NCBI GenBank assembly: GCA_020851975.1
Contig: JADZBS010000032.1
Location: forward strand, 1-54,703
Reading direction: 5' to 3'
DNA: 54,703 nucleotides
Source: Gammaproteobacteria bacterium
GTDB lineage: Bacteria; Pseudomonadota; Gammaproteobacteria; Steroidobacterales; GCA-2729495
Positions 1 through 7,418 of the stretch are shown piece by piece (position 1 is the first letter of the stretch; every line of letters begins with the position of its first letter). The translations under genes and the position numbers were made by a program. Below the pieces are notes generated by a model that worked only from the letters and a program-made list of their open reading frames with translations, was not told the origin of the DNA and did no database searches.

Positions 1-1
1 G

Positions 2-58
2 GTCGGCATCGCCGCCGGCGTCGGGCTACTGATTGGCTTGCTGGTCGGGCGTCGCTGA
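2..58 (+). CDS. C-terminal end of a YqjD/ElaB (DUF883)-like membrane-anchored protein, 5' end outside window
   Basis: Only the last 18 codons and a TGA stop are present. They read as a glycine/alanine/leucine-rich transmembrane segment ending in Gly-Arg-Arg (VGIAAGVGLLIGLLVGRR). This is the typical tail of YqjD/ElaB proteins, small inner-membrane proteins reported to bind ribosomes in stationary phase. The two following genes look like yqjE and yqjK, the usual partners of yqjD, which supports the call. The fragment is too short to tell YqjD from ElaB. Confidence 0.6.
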   Translation, partial: VGIAAGVGLLIGLLVGRR

Positions 59-84
59 GAGCGGCGAGGGCAGGGTCGCGGCCC

Positions 85-480
85 GTGTCAGATCCCGCCT
101 CCGCTGGCCCGGTTGCCCGACTCTTCGCGTCGGGGAGCAGGTTGATCGCCACCGTGGTGGCGCTGCTGCGCACGCGGCTGGAACTCCTTTCCGTCGAATT
201 GCAGCTCGAAGTGCGGTGGCTGGCGAGCATGCTCGCCTGGCTCGTCGTGGCGATCCAGGCGGCGATGTTCGCGTTCGTCATGGCGGCGTTCTGGATCGTG
301 CTCTTCTTCTGGGACACGCATCGCCTGCTGGCGGCGGGACTCGTGACGGCCGGTTTCCTGGCCCTGGCCGTCGGCGCCGCGTGGCGCCTCGCCTGGCAGC
401 TGCGCACGCGTCCGCCGTTTCTCGCGGGCACGCTGGCCGAGCTGAAGCGCGACGGCGAACAGCTGCGCGGTCCGCCGTGA
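85..480 (+). CDS. yqjE: YqjE-like phage-holin-family (holin_3_6) inner-membrane protein
   Basis: 131 residues starting at GTG, 26 bp after the preceding stop. An amphipathic N-terminal part with the stretch RTRLELLSVELQLE is followed by two hydrophobic segments at about residues 47-76 and 83-100, then a basic tail. This is the layout of the YqjE family. Function is not established; the family usually sits between yqjD and yqjK in stress-induced operons. It overlaps the next gene by 4 nt (GTGA), which suggests translational coupling. Confidence 0.75.
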   Translation: MSDPASAGPVARLFASGSRLIATVVALLRTRLELLSVELQLEVRWLASMLAWLVVAIQAAMFAFVMAAFWIVLFFWDTHRLLAAGLVTAGFLALAVGAAWRLAWQLRTRPPFLAGTLAELKRDGEQLRGPP

Positions 481-782
481 CCGCCAGCCGGGGGATGCTC
501 GCCGCGCGACGCGACCAGCTGCTCAGCCAGTCGGCGCAACAGCGCGAGACCTTGCGGTGGCAATTCGACGCGGCGGCAATGCCGCTGCTTGCCGCCGACC
601 GCGGACTCGTCAGGGTGGGACGGCTCATGGGACATCCGATCGTGACAGTCGGCACGCTCCTGCTGCTCGCCGTGATGGTGCGTCGTGGCACCCTGCGTGG
701 CGTCGGTACGATGCTGGCGCTGGCGGGATCCACCGCGCGCCTCGGGCGCCTGCTCGGCGGGGGAGCCGTGGGCGGCCGCTGA
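477..782 (+). CDS. YqjK-like small membrane protein
   Basis: 101 residues from a GTG that overlaps the yqjE stop codon. The N-terminal half is charged and probably helical (AARRDQLLSQSAQQRETLRWQ). A hydrophobic segment at about residues 55-68 follows, then a basic Gly-rich end. Length, N-terminal Arg/Gln-rich helix and position after yqjE match YqjK. The same frame is open upstream to position 33, but that part lies over yqjE and is not likely to be translated. No enzymatic motif is visible. Confidence 0.65.
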   Translation: MTASRGMLAARRDQLLSQSAQQRETLRWQFDAAAMPLLAADRGLVRVGRLMGHPIVTVGTLLLLAVMVRRGTLRGVGTMLALAGSTARLGRLLGGGAVGGR

Positions 783-797
783 CCGGCCGTCGCTGCC

Positions 798-2006
798 TCA
801 GATCACGCCCTGGTCCTGCAGGCGGCGCAGGTCCGCATCGCTGAATCCGAGCAGCCCGCCGAAGATCTCCTGGTTGTGTGCTCCGATGGCCGGTCCGGGC
901 CACTCGGTTCGCCCCGGCGTGTCGCTCAGCAGCGGCGCCATGGCCGGGATGGTGAGATCGCGTCCATCCACCTGCACCGTCTCGAACAGGCCGCGCGCCC
1001 GGAAGTGCTCGTCGTTCATCATGTCGACGACGCTGTAGATCGGCCCGGCCGGCACATCCACCCGCTCGAGTGCGCCGAGCACCTCGGTCGACGACAGGGT
1101 GCTGGTCCAGGCGGTGATGGCCACATCGAGTTCCTTCTCGTGCTGAACGCGGCCGGCATTGTTGGCCATGCGCGGATCCTCGGCGAGGTCCGCGCGGCCC
1201 ATGGCATGCATGAGGCGCTTGTAGATCGAGTCGCCATTGCCGCCGATGATGACGAACTTGCCATCGCGACAGCGGTAAGTGTTGGTCGGCACGATGCCGG
1301 TGAGGGTGGAGCCGGAGGGTTCACGCACCACGCCGGCACCGGAATATTCCGGGACCACGCCTTCCATCATGTTGAAGACGGCCTCGTAGATCGCGGTATC
1401 GATGACCTGGCCGCCGGCGCCCTGGTCCTTGAAACGGTGTACGCAGGCGAGGAGCACGCCGATGACGCAATGCACGGCGGCGAGCGTGTCGCCGAGGCTC
1501 AGGTTCGGGCGCACGGGGGCCTGGCCCGGGAAGCCGTTGACGTAGCGGAAGCCGCCGACGCCCTCGCAGACGGAAGCGAACCCGGTGCGCGAGGCATAGG
1601 GCCCGGTCTGCCCGTAGCCCGAGATGCGCGCGTAAATCAGCTCCGGATGCGTGCGGCGCAGGTCATCGGGGCCGAGGCCCCACTTCTCCATGGCGCCCGG
1701 ACGGAAGTTCTCCACCAGGATGTCCGATTTCGCGGCGAGCTGGCGCACGATCTCGCGCCCTTCGGCGTTGCGAAGATTGACGGTGACGCACTTCTTGTTG
1801 CGTCCGAGGCTGTGCCACCAGAGCGAAACGCCGTCCTTCATGACCCGCCAGGTGCGGATCGGATCGCCCGTGCCGGGCGGCTCGACCTTGATGACCTCGG
1901 CGCCGTAATAGCCGAGGATGCTGGTGGTGAACGGTCCGGCGAGGAGTTGTCCCAGTTCGAGGACCCGCAGGCCGTCGAGCGGCCGGGGATTGGCTTGGTT
2001 TTTCAT
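798..2006 (-). CDS. CaiB/BaiF (class III) CoA-transferase
   Basis: 402 residues of the family III CoA-transferases, which move CoA between carboxylic acids through an aspartyl-CoA thioester. The N-terminus (LDGLRVLELGQLLAGPF), the segment EVIKVEPPGTGDPIR and the DILVENFRPGAMEKWGL motif are hallmarks. The catalytic Asp is probably about residue 171 in NLSLGDTLAAVH. The ATG at 2006 puts the conserved core at the usual distance from the start; a GTG at 2033 would add nine unusual residues. The substrate cannot be told from sequence, and no adjacent acyl-CoA gene gives a clue. Confidence 0.9.
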   Translation of the reverse strand: MKNQANPRPLDGLRVLELGQLLAGPFTTSILGYYGAEVIKVEPPGTGDPIRTWRVMKDGVSLWWHSLGRNKKCVTVNLRNAEGREIVRQLAAKSDILVENFRPGAMEKWGLGPDDLRRTHPELIYARISGYGQTGPYASRTGFASVCEGVGGFRYVNGFPGQAPVRPNLSLGDTLAAVHCVIGVLLACVHRFKDQGAGGQVIDTAIYEAVFNMMEGVVPEYSGAGVVREPSGSTLTGIVPTNTYRCRDGKFVIIGGNGDSIYKRLMHAMGRADLAEDPRMANNAGRVQHEKELDVAITAWTSTLSSTEVLGALERVDVPAGPIYSVVDMMNDEHFRARGLFETVQVDGRDLTIPAMAPLLSDTPGRTEWPGPAIGAHNQEIFGGLLGFSDADLRRLQDQGVI

Positions 2007-2088
2007 GCGCGGCAGTCTAGCCGAGCCGCACACCGCGCCCCAAGTTCAATTTGAGCAGGCCGAGTGCCCGGCCCGTCCGGCGCGGCGG

Positions 2089-2700
2089 TCAACGGAGCCG
2101 GGCGACACCGACATAATGGAAGGCGATGAACCGCGGGCCGTCGAAATAGGCGCGCTCGATGTGCTCGAACTCGAAACCCGCGGCCTCGACGAGCCGGTCG
2201 ATGGGCCGGTTCGGGTTGCACCCCGCCAGCCCGCGCAAGACCGGCGCGAGACGATCCTGGAGCCGGGCGACTTCGGCATCCGGCGCCCGACCGTGCTCGA
2301 AGAACAGCAGGCGCCCGTCAGGCCGCAGCACCCGTCGCATTTCCAGGAGGGCCGTCTCGACGTCGGGAATCGAGCACAGCGTCCAGGTGCTCACCACGGT
2401 GTCGATCGAGGCAGGCTCGAGCGGCAGGGCCTCGGCGCCGCAGTCGAGCAACGACACGGGGAAGCGCATGGCGTCGGCGACGCCGCTCGCTGCCTCGCGC
2501 AACGGTGCCGCCGGCTCGACGCCGAACAGGTGCTGGACGGCGTCACCGTAGTAGGGCAGGTTCAGGCCGGCGCCGACGCCGACCTCCAGGACGCGACCGC
2601 GCGCACGCGGCGGCGTACGGCCGCGATACTGCGTCATGACCCGGTTGCGCATGCCACGGTCGATCAGCCATGGCAGGATGCGTCGCTGGTACACGCTCAT
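2089..2700 (-). CDS. Class I SAM-dependent methyltransferase
   Basis: 203 residues with a Rossmann methyltransferase core. Motif I is VLEVGVGAGLNLPYY (about residues 37-51), the acidic end of strand 2 is FGVEPA, motif IV is DTVVSTWTLCSIPD, and the post-motif reads EMRRVLRPDGRLLFFEHG. This pattern resembles UbiE/METTL7-like small-molecule methyltransferases. The substrate is unknown. It starts 31 bp downstream of the P-loop gene on the same strand, so the two may share a transcript. Confidence 0.85.
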   Translation of the reverse strand: MSVYQRRILPWLIDRGMRNRVMTQYRGRTPPRARGRVLEVGVGAGLNLPYYGDAVQHLFGVEPAAPLREAASGVADAMRFPVSLLDCGAEALPLEPASIDTVVSTWTLCSIPDVETALLEMRRVLRPDGRLLFFEHGRAPDAEVARLQDRLAPVLRGLAGCNPNRPIDRLVEAAGFEFEHIERAYFDGPRFIAFHYVGVARLR

Positions 2701-2731
2701 CGGTGCGGCAACGGAGGGGAGAGCGTCGGTG

Positions 2732-3586
2732 TCATGGCGCGTGCTGGCGCCGGTCGATGGCGGTGGCGACCAGCTCCAGGAAGCTCACCTCGTCGCGGAC
2801 TGCGGCGAGTTCCCGGGCCTCGACTGTGTACCCGTAGCGCTCCGCCATGGCTTCGTAGCGCGGCCGACGGTGCTGTACCAGCTCCGGAAAGATCCATCGC
2901 ACGAAACGGTCGGGCTCGATTTCCTCCGGCGTCGACAGCCCCTCCTGCTGCAGGTAGGTGACGAGCCGGCTGTCGAGGAAGTCCTCGCGATAGTACAGCG
3001 GCTTGGGGTCGCGGATGGCGCGGCGTATCAGCTCCTGCTCCATGTCGGGCCCCGCGCGCAGGTACAGGATCAGCGTGCGCTCCGACAGGACGCGCAGCAT
3101 TTCGTCATCGTCGATCTCGCAGATGCTGCCGCCGGCGTCGTTCAGGAAATAGTCGTAACCGTAGATCTCCTTGGCCTTGTCGATGAAAGCCTCCACGTCC
3201 TTCATGGCGGCTGCTTCCGCGTCGCGATGCAGCCGCTGGCGTTGCTTGAACTCCCCGAGCGGCAGCCCGCCGGCCTCGGGCCGGCCGATCTTGCCGAGGA
3301 AGGTGGAGATCGGGTGCAGGTTGTCGATGGTGATGTTGCTGGCGATGTAGATGGAGTCGGTGCGCAGCAGGTCGCGCAGGAAACCGACCTGCATGGCCTG
3401 GCGCTTGATGTTGTCGAGGATCGGCTCCTCGAGGTACTTGGTGCCGATGCGGTAGTCCCCGGAGTAGTGGAACCACCGCTCCCGGGGCAGCTTGTTGGCC
3501 AGCGTCGTCTTGCCGACGCCTGACATGCCGAGCAGGGTGATGGCCTTGCGTGGCCAGGCCAGGAACTCATCGCGGGTCATGAACAT
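2732..3586 (-). CDS. Uncharacterised P-loop ATPase/kinase-like protein
   Basis: 284 residues with a clear Walker A at residues 19-26 (GMSGVGKT) right after a short N-terminal strand (KAITLLG). The segment DYRIGTKYLEEPILDNIK and the phrase YFLNDAGGSICEIDDDE are distinctive and look conserved rather than random, as does RTLILYLRAGPDMEQELIRRA. No second domain, signal peptide or membrane segment is seen. I recognise a P-loop NTPase, possibly a kinase-like fold, but not a characterised family. It is preceded by an AT-rich gap and by the EVE/HNH gene on the same strand. Confidence 0.75.
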   Translation of the reverse strand: MFMTRDEFLAWPRKAITLLGMSGVGKTTLANKLPRERWFHYSGDYRIGTKYLEEPILDNIKRQAMQVGFLRDLLRTDSIYIASNITIDNLHPISTFLGKIGRPEAGGLPLGEFKQRQRLHRDAEAAAMKDVEAFIDKAKEIYGYDYFLNDAGGSICEIDDDEMLRVLSERTLILYLRAGPDMEQELIRRAIRDPKPLYYREDFLDSRLVTYLQQEGLSTPEEIEPDRFVRWIFPELVQHRRPRYEAMAERYGYTVEARELAAVRDEVSFLELVATAIDRRQHAP

Positions 3587-3639
3587 GGCGGCACTTGTCA
3601 GTGTGGGTGTCGGCGGAATGCGGGCACCCCGGAGGTCGA

Positions 3640-3715
3640 CTCCAGGGTCAGCAGTAATTTTATTTTATCGTGATTAAACATATACATGCGAATTATTCAT
3701 ATCGCTGAACATTGT
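3640..3715. other. AT-rich intergenic island
   Basis: In a GC-rich window this stretch is strikingly A+T-rich (for example TAATTTTATTTTATCG and ATTAAACATATACATG). It lies between the stop of the EVE/HNH gene and the start of the P-loop gene, both on the minus strand. It probably carries the promoter of the P-loop gene; TAAAAT-like hexamers occur on the minus strand, but I cannot choose one. No terminator with a U tract is evident. Confidence 0.5.
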
Positions 3716-3731
3716 TTCCTGGCGGCGCTGT

Positions 3732-4739
3732 TCAGAGTCCAGCCAGGCGCCGGTGCAGGTCGAGCGCCTCGGTATTGGGACGCTGTTCGGAATCGGCGGG
3801 GAAGCGCAGCGGACGACCCGCGAGGATGCGATAGCTGCTGTCGGCCAGGTCGTCCGCCAGGATGACCGCCATGGTGCGGGTGTCGATGGCGAGCTTGCCG
3901 AGGTCGAACAGCGTGTGCAGGTCCGCGCGCAGCAACAGGCCGTTGGACGGATGCTGCGTGAACTTGCCCCGGTACGGAACGATATAGGCCGCCTCCAGCG
4001 CATCGAGCGCGTTGCAACTGGTCAGCGCGCAGCGGTATTCGTAGGCGGCCAACAGTTGCTGGCGGAAAGCCGGGTGCCCGCGCCGGCGGATGATGCCCTC
4101 GATGACCTGATTGCGGCCCGACTTGCCGTCGTCGGGATCGAAGGCCTGCAGGCGGGCCAGTTCGCGCTCGGAGATCTGGATCAGGCCGCTGATGTCGAGC
4201 ATCGGCCCGCCGGCGGAGCTGGTGAGCAGACGCCGGCGCACGAAGCGCTCGACCGAGCCGAACTCGCTCTCGATGCGTCGCACCGTCTCGTCCGGGATGC
4301 GCTCGAATTCACCGAACTGCTCCGGCAGGAAATCCGCCAGCACGGAGTAGGGCTGACCGAGGGCAATCGGTTCGCTCAGGAAGAAGAGGTACTGGCGCAG
4401 CGCCGACTCTTCGGTGTCGGGACCCCAGATCGCGCGTGCCGCGCGTTCGTTCTGGTATCGCCCCAGGACCCGCGCGTAGTAGCGATAGGCACCCTTGTAG
4501 CCGAGAAGCACGAAGTCGCCCCGCGCCATCAGGAACCAGTTTTCGATGTGGCCGTCGCCCGGTGGCAGTCCCCAGGCGAAGAAGCCATGGCCGTGGCGTT
4601 CGATGTCGATCAGTTCCGGGTCGGTCGAGTCGCTGAAGCTGCGGATGACGACCTGCCGGTCGATCGGGTGGGCGATCGACTTCTCCGCGTCGTTGCGGTC
4701 CCGGGCCTGCTCGGCGCCGGCAACGAAAATCCTGGCCAT
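3732..4739 (-). CDS. EVE-like (PUA-like) N-terminal domain plus HNH endonuclease domain; candidate modification-dependent nuclease
   Basis: 335 residues from the ATG at 4739. Residues 1 to about 125 carry the pattern of PUA/EVE-like modified-base-binding domains seen in McrBC-type and other type IV restriction proteins: FFAWGLPPG, then NWFLMARGDFVLLGYKG, then AIWGPDTEESALRQYLFFL. A linker with the typical FGSVERFVRRRLL follows. Residues about 225-300 form an HNH_2-type domain: YRCALTS, LEAAYIVPYRG, NGLLLRADLHTLFD. The usual first histidine of the motif (AAHI) is Tyr252 here, while Asn266 and His275 are kept. The protein would read DNA base modification and cut; whether it is active is uncertain. 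Confidence 0.75.
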   Translation of the reverse strand: MARIFVAGAEQARDRNDAEKSIAHPIDRQVVIRSFSDSTDPELIDIERHGHGFFAWGLPPGDGHIENWFLMARGDFVLLGYKGAYRYYARVLGRYQNERAARAIWGPDTEESALRQYLFFLSEPIALGQPYSVLADFLPEQFGEFERIPDETVRRIESEFGSVERFVRRRLLTSSAGGPMLDISGLIQISERELARLQAFDPDDGKSGRNQVIEGIIRRRGHPAFRQQLLAAYEYRCALTSCNALDALEAAYIVPYRGKFTQHPSNGLLLRADLHTLFDLGKLAIDTRTMAVILADDLADSSYRILAGRPLRFPADSEQRPNTEALDLHRRLAGL

Positions 4740-4841
4740 GGTGTCGGGTCGATCGTCCGCGCCGGATCCGGAGGCGATAGTCTGGCAGGAAATCGCCGTG
4801 CTGTAACGCCGGGCGGGCTGCGCGTGCCCGGGGTAAGCAGG

Positions 4842-4847
4842 TATCAT
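4842..4847 (+). promoter_or_regulatory. Probable -10 box (TATCAT) of the thrA promoter
   Basis: TATCAT lies 69 bp before the thrA start in the 176-bp gap between the divergent EVE/HNH gene and thrA. No good -35 hexamer is seen. The leader that would follow is about 60 nt and contains a GC-rich palindrome (GCCGCCGGCGGC) but no short reading frame rich in Thr/Ile codons, so an E. coli-style attenuator is not supported. Confidence 0.4.
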
Positions 4848-4915
4848 GAGCCGCTTTTCGCGCCGCCGGCGGCAGATTCGCCGGTGGTGCGTCCTTCAGC
4901 AGGCGGAAACCCGAG

Positions 4916-7408
4916 ATGGCGCAGGACAACTGGCTGGTTCACAAGTTCGGTGGCACGAGCGTGGCCGATGCCGATTGTTTCCGGCGCGTGGCCGACATTC
5001 TGCTGGCTGAAAAGACCCCCCGGCAGGCCGTGGTGGTGTCCGCCATGGCGAAAATGACGGATGCGCTGCTCTCGCTGGTGGCCGGCGCCGAGAAGTCCTC
5101 GGCCACCATCGCGCCCGGGCTCGAGGTGCTCGCCACACGCTACCGCAACACGGCAGCCGCCCTGTTGCCCGCGGCGGCAGCCGCGCCGGTCCTGAGCGCC
5201 TTCGATACGGACCTCGCCGACGCCCGCGACGTGCTGCACGCGATCTCGCTGGTCCGCTCGGCTGCCGAGCGCAGCCGCGACCTCATCGCCGGTTACGGCG
5301 AGTTGTGGTCTTCCCGCCTGCTGGCAGCCTACCTCACGGAACGCTGCCGTCAGGCGGGCAGTGATCGTTCCGTACGCTGGGTGGACGCCCGCCAGGTCAT
5401 CGTCATCGAGCACGGCGAACTCGGGCCAGCGGTGCAGTGGGCCGAGTGCCGTGAGCGGGCAGGGCGGGTGCTCGGCGACATGACGGGCGGCATCGCCGTG
5501 ATCACGGGCTTCATCGCCTCCGACCGCAGCGGCCTGTACACCACGCTCGGCCGCAACGGCAGCGATTTCTCCGCTTCCATCGTCGGGGCGCTGCTCGACG
5601 CCGGCAGGATCGTGATCTGGACCGATGTCGACGGCGTCATGAGTGCCGACCCGAACCGTGTGCCAGAGGCGGCCATCATCCGCGAGTTGTCCTACAACGA
5701 GGCCATGGAACTCGCCTATTTCGGGGCCAAGGTCATCCATCCGCAGACCATGGCGCCGGCGGTGCAGCGCTCGATCCCGATCTTCATCAAGAACACCTTC
5801 AATCCGGCGGCGCCCGGTTCGCGCATCGGTGCCGCCGACGGCCGCAGTGCCGACCAGATCAAGGGTGTCACTTCGGTCGACGACGTGGCGCTCGTCAACG
5901 TCGAAGGTACCGGCATGATCGGCGTGCCCGGTACGGCCGACCGGTTGTTCGGCGCGCTGCGCAGCGCCGGCATTTCGGTCATCCTGATCTCGCAGGCGAG
6001 TTCCGAGCACTCCATCTGCTTCGCGGTGCCAGCCCGGCACGGCGCGCGCGTTGAACAGGTGGTGCGCCAGGCGTTCGCGCTCGAGCTGCAGGAGGGCCAG
6101 ATCCAGCGCGTCGACGTGCAGGGCGACTGCAGCATCATCGCCGTCGTCGGCGACGGCATGGCGGGACTGCCGGGCGTGGCCGCCAAGTTCTTCGGCACCC
6201 TCGGCAACGCCGGCATCAACGTCCGGGCCATCGCCCAGGGTTCCTCGGAACGCAACATCTCGGCCGTCATCGACAGGCGCGATGCGACCCGCGCGCTGCG
6301 TGCCGCGCATTCGGGCTTCTACCTCTCGGCCAAGACGATCTCGCTCGGCCTCGTCGGTCCCGGCAACGTCGGTGCCACGCTCCTTGACCAGATCGGTGCG
6401 CAGGCCGAGCGGCTGCGCCGCGAATTCGGCGTGGACCTGCGCATCCGTGCCATCGCCACGTCGCGCGAGATGCACCTGGCGGAGCGCGGCATCGATCTCG
6501 CCGCGTGGCGCGAGGTTTCAGGGCAGGGCAGGCAGCCGCTCGACTGGGCGGCGTTTGCCCGCCACGTGAAGGCCGACCACCTGCCACACGCCTGCATCGT
6601 CGACTGCTCGGCCAGCCAGGACGTTGCCAACCGCTACCTCGGCTGGATCGAGTCGGGCATCCACGTGGTCACGCCGAACAAGAAGGCCCACAGCGGCTCG
6701 CTCGCCGCCTATGACGCACTGCTGACCGCCTGCCGCAGCCACCACACGCATTTCCTCTACGAGACCACGGTCGGCGCCGCGCTGCCCGTGATCGGCACCC
6801 TGCGCGACCTCGGCCAGACGGGTGACGAGATCCTCAGCATCGAGGGCATCCTCTCCGGAACGCTGGCCTATCTCTTCAACGTCTTCGACGGCGAACGACC
6901 ATTCTCGGACATCGTGCGCGAGGCGCGTGAGAAGGGCTACACGGAACCGGATCCGCGTGACGATCTCTCGGGCCTGGACTTCGCCCGCAAGCTCATCATC
7001 CTTGGCCGCGAGATGGGCCTGCGTCTGGAACTGCGCGATGTGCAGGTCGAGAGCCTGGTGCCGTCCGGCCTCGAGAATCTGTCCGTGGAGGATTTCCTGC
7101 AGCGCCTGTCCGGTTTCGATGCGGCCATGCTGGAGCGCTGGCGCACGGCGCGTGCCGCCGGCAAGGTGCTGCGCTATGTCGGCCGCTTGAGCCGCCGCGA
7201 CGGAGCGACCGTGCGGCTCGAGGCGCTCGGGCGCGACCATCCGTTCGCGCACATGAACCTCACCGACAACATCGTGCGCTACGAGTCGGCCCGCTACAGC
7301 GCCAACCCGCTGGTGATCCAGGGGCCGGGCGCCGGCCCGGCCGTCACGGCGGCCGGTGTATTCGCCGACCTGCTGCGGCTTGCCTCCTACCTCGGGCCGT
7401 CGCGCTAG
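4916..7408 (+). CDS. thrA: Bifunctional aspartokinase / homoserine dehydrogenase I
   Basis: 830 residues, full length for ThrA. It makes aspartyl-4-phosphate from aspartate and reduces aspartate semialdehyde to homoserine. The kinase domain begins with KFGGTSV (residues 10-16) and contains GRNGSDFSASI and WTDVDGVMSADP. ACT regulatory repeats occupy roughly residues 320-460 (VNVEGTGMIGVPG, VVGDGMAGLPG), so feedback inhibition by threonine is expected. The dehydrogenase half starts with GLVGPGNVGATLL (about residue 478) and has TPNKKAHSG and EGILSGTLAYLFN. It is followed 10 nt later by thrC; the gene order lacks thrB. Confidence 0.97.
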   Translation: MAQDNWLVHKFGGTSVADADCFRRVADILLAEKTPRQAVVVSAMAKMTDALLSLVAGAEKSSATIAPGLEVLATRYRNTAAALLPAAAAAPVLSAFDTDLADARDVLHAISLVRSAAERSRDLIAGYGELWSSRLLAAYLTERCRQAGSDRSVRWVDARQVIVIEHGELGPAVQWAECRERAGRVLGDMTGGIAVITGFIASDRSGLYTTLGRNGSDFSASIVGALLDAGRIVIWTDVDGVMSADPNRVPEAAIIRELSYNEAMELAYFGAKVIHPQTMAPAVQRSIPIFIKNTFNPAAPGSRIGAADGRSADQIKGVTSVDDVALVNVEGTGMIGVPGTADRLFGALRSAGISVILISQASSEHSICFAVPARHGARVEQVVRQAFALELQEGQIQRVDVQGDCSIIAVVGDGMAGLPGVAAKFFGTLGNAGINVRAIAQGSSERNISAVIDRRDATRALRAAHSGFYLSAKTISLGLVGPGNVGATLLDQIGAQAERLRREFGVDLRIRAIATSREMHLAERGIDLAAWREVSGQGRQPLDWAAFARHVKADHLPHACIVDCSASQDVANRYLGWIESGIHVVTPNKKAHSGSLAAYDALLTACRSHHTHFLYETTVGAALPVIGTLRDLGQTGDEILSIEGILSGTLAYLFNVFDGERPFSDIVREAREKGYTEPDPRDDLSGLDFARKLIILGREMGLRLELRDVQVESLVPSGLENLSVEDFLQRLSGFDAAMLERWRTARAAGKVLRYVGRLSRRDGATVRLEALGRDHPFAHMNLTDNIVRYESARYSANPLVIQGPGAGPAVTAAGVFADLLRLASYLGPSR

Positions 7409-7418
7409 CGTGAGCGTC

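Noticed and set aside
4848..4915. Possible thr attenuator before thrA
   Set aside because: No short reading frame with clustered Thr/Ile codons and no terminator hairpin with a T tract is present.
4844..6475. Open frame of 543 codons on the minus strand across thrA
   Set aside because: It is antisense to a full-length ThrA, has no family motifs and is His/Asp/Arg-rich, as expected from the complement of a GC-rich gene.
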